DNA of 51,458 bases, from contig CAYNFT010000002.1 of NCBI GenBank assembly GCA_964396535.1, positions 1 through 51,458 on the forward strand. Reading direction: 5' to 3'. The position numbers and the translations under genes were made by a program. The DNA comes from CAYNFT01 sp964396535. Its GTDB lineage: Bacteria; Chloroflexota; Dehalococcoidia; Dehalococcoidales; UBA2162. Each line of letters begins with the position of its first letter. The stretch's first letter is position 1. Shown piece after piece: positions 48,383-51,458 of the stretch. The notes beneath the pieces were generated by a model. The model saw only the letters and a list, made by a program, of their open reading frames with translations. It was not told the origin of the DNA and did no database searches.

Positions 48383-50212
48383 CTACTGGTGCTTTTGCTG
48401 GCAGGCTGGCTGCCAGCGTTCCAGTCCGCAGGCGTTACAGGCTTCAGTACGGCAGTCAGGGGTTTCTCTACCCACCAGTGAACGCCGGTATTCTCGCTTC
48501 AAGAAGTCACTGGTTACGCCAGTATCAATATGAGCCCAGGGGAGCAGCTCGTCCAGGGAGCGCTGCCGCCGGGCGTAGAAGTCGGGCTCAATGCCAGCCT
48601 CTTCAAAGGCGTGTAACCAGTTTTCGTAGTTAAAGTGTTCGTCCCAGGAATCAAAGGTGCAGCCCAGCTTCCAGGCACGATGGATGACCTGACCCAGTCG
48701 CCTATCTCCTCGTGATAGTGCTGCCTCAAGCAGGCTGGCTTTAGGGTCTGCCCAGGACAACTTGACTCCCTTTCGGCGCAACCCCTGCTTAAGAAGTTCA
48801 TGTTTAGCGCTTAGCCCCTGTTCACTTTCCTGGGCTACCCATTGAAAAGGAGTGTGCGGCTTGGGCACAAAGGTAGACAGGTTGACCCTTATCTGGGGTG
48901 TCCTGCCCTTAGTCATTCTGCCGACTGAACGAACCCTGTTTACCAGATTGACAATATCCTCTATATCACTCATAGTTTCCCCGGGCAAGCCGAGCATAAA
49001 ATATAGCTTAAGGCCTGTCCAGCCCCTATTAAATGCGGCGGTTGCCGTTTTCATGAGTTCCTCTTCAGAGATATTCTTATTGATGGTTCGCCGCAGTCTC
49101 TCGCTTCCCGCCTCAGGGGCGAAGGTTAGCCCTGTCCTCTTACGGGAGGATAGAGAGTCCATCAACTCCACCGAGAAGCTATCAATGTACAGGCTGGGTA
49201 GCGACAGGGCAAGATTAGGGTAGCCGCGGGACAGGCTGGCTAATAGTTCATCAATATTGGGGTAGTCAGTGGTGCTCAGCGAAACCAGCGAGACCTCGCT
49301 GTAGCCGCAGTTGGCAATAAGCTCCCCTATCGCCTGTAGCACCTCCTGCTGGGAGCGCTCACGTACCGGGCGATAGATAATCCCTGCCTGGCAAAAACGG
49401 CAGCCGTGACTGCAACCCCGCTGAATCTCTACTGCTCCGCGGTCGTGAATCACTTCAATGTAGGGAACTACCGGTTTGGTGACCGGGGGAGGCAGCTTGC
49501 TCACTATCCGCCGCTGAATGGTGGGATTGGCTTCAGGCACGGTAGGTGTAATACTTTTAACCAGTCCATCAGGCTGGTAGTCCACCTGATACAGGCTGGG
49601 TACATAGATGCCAGGGATGGTTGCCACCTGGCGAAGTAGTTGTTCTTTAGGGGCTACCCTGCCCTGCCCTTTCCAGTTTCGGAAGCTGTCAAGCAGTTCA
49701 AGCAGTACCTCTTCACCATCCCCGATGACAAAGAAGTCAATAAAGTCAGCCATGGGTTCCGGATTGAGGGCACAGCCACCACCAGCTATTACGAGCGGGT
49801 GGGAATCGTTTCTGTCCGAGGCTAGAACCGGAATTTGAGCCAGGTCAAGCATATTTAAGACATTGGTATAGGTGAGTTCGTAGCCCAGGGAAAAGCCAAT
49901 AATATCAAATTCCTTTAGCGGGCGTCTGGATTCAAGGCTGAAGAGGGGGATACCCTCTGCCCGCATTAGCGCCTCCATATCCGGCCAGGGCGAAAAAGCC
50001 CTTTCGGCAAGGACATCCGGCTGGTTATTGAGCAGCTCGTAGAGGATGGAAAGAGCCATATTGGACATGCCTATTTCATATAAATCAGGGTAGCTGATGG
50101 AAACCCGGAGGGGCGTTTTATCCCAGTCCTTGACTATGCTATTCCACTCCCCGCCGGTATAGCGCGCCGGTCTTTTAACCTGATGCAGTATCTTATCGAG
50201 ATTGGGTAACAA
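48383..50212 (-). CDS. B12-binding-domain radical SAM protein (TIGR03960-like)
   Basis: 609 residues from the TTG at 50212, which has AGGGGGCATA upstream; a frame reaching 50299 overlaps the preceding gene and is not family-like. The N-terminal third is a cobalamin-binding-like Rossmann region (PDLYEIGMSNMALSILYELL, then IIGFSLGYELTYTNVLNML). The radical SAM triad is C267-x3-C271-x2-C274 in RGCSHGCRFCQAG. A cysteine-rich tail (CRTEACNACGLE) closes the protein. The family is widespread in anaerobes and usually lies near a DUF2344 protein and ribonuclease G; neither is here. Substrate unknown. Confidence 0.88.
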   Translation of the reverse strand: MLPNLDKILHQVKRPARYTGGEWNSIVKDWDKTPLRVSISYPDLYEIGMSNMALSILYELLNNQPDVLAERAFSPWPDMEALMRAEGIPLFSLESRRPLKEFDIIGFSLGYELTYTNVLNMLDLAQIPVLASDRNDSHPLVIAGGGCALNPEPMADFIDFFVIGDGEEVLLELLDSFRNWKGQGRVAPKEQLLRQVATIPGIYVPSLYQVDYQPDGLVKSITPTVPEANPTIQRRIVSKLPPPVTKPVVPYIEVIHDRGAVEIQRGCSHGCRFCQAGIIYRPVRERSQQEVLQAIGELIANCGYSEVSLVSLSTTDYPNIDELLASLSRGYPNLALSLPSLYIDSFSVELMDSLSSRKRTGLTFAPEAGSERLRRTINKNISEEELMKTATAAFNRGWTGLKLYFMLGLPGETMSDIEDIVNLVNRVRSVGRMTKGRTPQIRVNLSTFVPKPHTPFQWVAQESEQGLSAKHELLKQGLRRKGVKLSWADPKASLLEAALSRGDRRLGQVIHRAWKLGCTFDSWDEHFNYENWLHAFEEAGIEPDFYARRQRSLDELLPWAHIDTGVTSDFLKREYRRSLVGRETPDCRTEACNACGLERWQPACQQKHQ

Positions 50213-50258
50213 TATGCCCCCTGTGCCATTATACTTGAATCTGGGGGAACAAGACACC

Positions 50259-51203
50259 CTACTGTTGCGTTGAGAGTAATGGTTCGGAAAGTAAATCACC
50301 TACGAATAACTCCAGATTAGCAGTGATTCTAACAATTTCTTCACGTGTCGGCTGGGGAACATAGCCATGAACCAATTTGCTCCTCAATTTATAGCATGTG
50401 GTGAAGAACTCGTATGGTTTCTGTCCACCGTATTTACGATTGGCAAGACGCTTCGCAAGTTTTCGGCCTGCTTGTCCAATCGATTCTTTGTCTAGTGATT
50501 GAAGTGAACCGATGAGCGAATCCTTCTCCTTAGATGAAAGTACGGAAGACGCTTTAGTGAGATGAATTAATTCTTTAAGATGCTCCAGAACTATTTCTGA
50601 CCGTGAAGCTGGCTCTAAGAGTGTTTCCACGGCCATCATGAGCATTACGAAATGAGCATCGATTGACTTTTGAAAAAAAGATGTGCCAAAAAGGTCGAAA
50701 GCAAGGCGCTGTTGGTCAGATAAACTAGGATTATGATCAAGTGCAAGCCCTACCGCTTGAATAAATCGCTCTTTATTCTTAATTACGCTAGGTTTTGCTT
50801 GAACGGAAACAAATTTTATGGGTGGTTCGTTCTCAAATATCATCAACCCATGGACGTCATTAAGAATATGTACTCCCGTTCGCTTTCCAAGCATTTCTAA
50901 ACCAGCAGTTGTAATAGCACTCCGAGGTGCACGTTCTCCAAAGTCAGCTCCAATGTGGAGCCGCGCAAAAGCTAAAATCAAAACATCTTTACAGTGAAGT
51001 CCTGCATTCCAAGCCTCTTCTGGTGATGCATAATTATCACCACGAAGAATTAGTTCATGGGCTTTTTCAATTGGAGTATCTACTTGATTTGACTTAAGAG
51101 CAATATCGGATCCCATATATTTCCCAATTGTTAACTCAGACGAGGTAATCCCGATGGAATACTCATCCGGAAGGTGGAATCGAATTCTAAAACTGAAGGA
51201 CAT
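50259..51203 (-). CDS. HEPN-domain protein of unknown function
   Basis: 314 residues. The last third has the HEPN layout: an acidic helix VMLMMAVETLLEP (E193), a long charged helical stretch, and the RNase-type motif R274-x4-H279 in KLRSKLVHGY. HEPN domains with R-x4-6-H are metal-free RNases in toxin-antitoxin and phage-defence systems such as ApeA. The N-terminal 170 residues are mixed alpha-beta and unfamiliar. ATG at 51203 with AAGG upstream. The gene is more A+T rich than its neighbours, suggesting transfer. No antitoxin partner is obvious next to it. Confidence 0.7.
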   Translation of the reverse strand: MSFSFRIRFHLPDEYSIGITSSELTIGKYMGSDIALKSNQVDTPIEKAHELILRGDNYASPEEAWNAGLHCKDVLILAFARLHIGADFGERAPRSAITTAGLEMLGKRTGVHILNDVHGLMIFENEPPIKFVSVQAKPSVIKNKERFIQAVGLALDHNPSLSDQQRLAFDLFGTSFFQKSIDAHFVMLMMAVETLLEPASRSEIVLEHLKELIHLTKASSVLSSKEKDSLIGSLQSLDKESIGQAGRKLAKRLANRKYGGQKPYEFFTTCYKLRSKLVHGYVPQPTREEIVRITANLELFVGDLLSEPLLSTQQ

Positions 51204-51226
51204 AAAAAATTACCTTCAATTTAAAA

Positions 51227-51458
51227 TTAATCCTGGGTATTATCCAGCGTTGCCAGGTCAAACTTCATGCCGTCGCGGGCGGCGATTACCTTGACCCCGG
51301 TTTTTTCGGTCAGCTTCTCGGCTATCTGCCAGGGTTTTGCCCGCCATATGCTCATCCCAAAATGGGTCAGGATAGCTACCTTTGGTTTTAGTTCTCCAAT
51401 AATTTGCTCGGCATCAGGCACTGCCAGGTGGTCGGTTGGCGTCAGCGGGTTGTCATTG
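51227..51458 (-). CDS. Partial metallo-beta-lactamase-fold hydrolase (C-terminus)
   Basis: The open frame runs to the right edge, so the N-terminus lies outside the window. The visible 77 residues begin NDNPLTPTDHLAVPDAEQII and contain LKPKVAILTHFGMSIW, the last metal-binding histidine region of the fold. They end with a strand pattern (VKVIAARDGMKFDL). MBL-fold enzymes hydrolyse esters, lactones, phosphodiesters and more; the substrate is open. The GTG at 51421 is an internal codon, not the start. Confidence 0.75.
   Translation of the reverse strand, partial: NDNPLTPTDHLAVPDAEQIIGELKPKVAILTHFGMSIWRAKPWQIAEKLTEKTGVKVIAARDGMKFDLATLDNTQD

Overview
The window looks like the chromosome of an anaerobic member of the Chloroflexota, most likely class Dehalococcoidia. 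The main evidence is an eleven-gene complex I operon (nuoABCD-HIJKLMN) that lacks the NADH-oxidising genes nuoEFG, as in Dehalococcoides. A two-gene SufC/SufB-type iron-sulfur assembly system, rubrerythrin, an archaeal-type phosphoglycerate mutase and frequent TTG/GTG starts fit the same picture. This assignment is inferred from gene content and was not checked by any search.

Left part (1-9.9 kb), almost all on the minus strand. In transcription order: the minimal Fe-S system (smsC-smsB), nurA, a flavin-type split-barrel protein, two micro-genes (32 and 25 codons), a HAS-barrel-like partner protein, a GNAT acetyltransferase, the HerA ATPase, rsmA, ispE and rubrerythrin. HerA and NurA are the helicase and nuclease of a DNA end-resection machine. 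A truncated helix-turn-helix gene runs off the left edge.

9.9-15.9 kb: a LysE-type exporter (plus strand), then on the minus strand tRNA nucleotidyltransferase (cca) - secD - secF - CDF metal exporter. A short helix-turn-helix gene with a consensus promoter and its own terminator follows on the plus strand.

16-26.5 kb: the nuo operon on the plus strand, with a small DUF2007-like gene between nuoK and nuoL and a perfect hairpin between nuoM and nuoN. 26.5-32 kb (minus): a YbjQ-like protein, a lipoprotein, nadD, obgE and dnaA. 32.2-35 kb (plus): fmt, mazG, a small AT-rich gene and a type II toxin-antitoxin pair.

35.05-39.64 kb: an islet bounded by tRNA-Pro sequences. An intact tRNA-Pro(CGG) lies at its right end, an orphan 3' half of the same kind of tRNA at its left end, and two tandem 5' halves just outside the right end. 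Inside are a frameshifted gene, an alcohol dehydrogenase stump, a catalase flanked by direct repeats, and an unknown gene. This looks like a decayed integration site.

39.9-51.5 kb: apgM, lysC, a TPR protein and gyrA (plus strand). Then comes an HD phosphohydrolase with a small partner, divergent from an XRE regulator, with both promoters built into one 25-bp palindrome. Last are a B12/radical SAM protein, a HEPN-domain protein and the 3' part of a metallo-beta-lactamase-fold gene cut by the right edge.

A family of GC-rich double-hairpin repeats fills many intergenic gaps and falsely lengthens neighbouring reading frames. The most unusual observations are the tRNA-Pro fragments around the catalase islet, the palindrome-controlled HD/XRE module, and the HerA-NurA locus with its two micro-genes.
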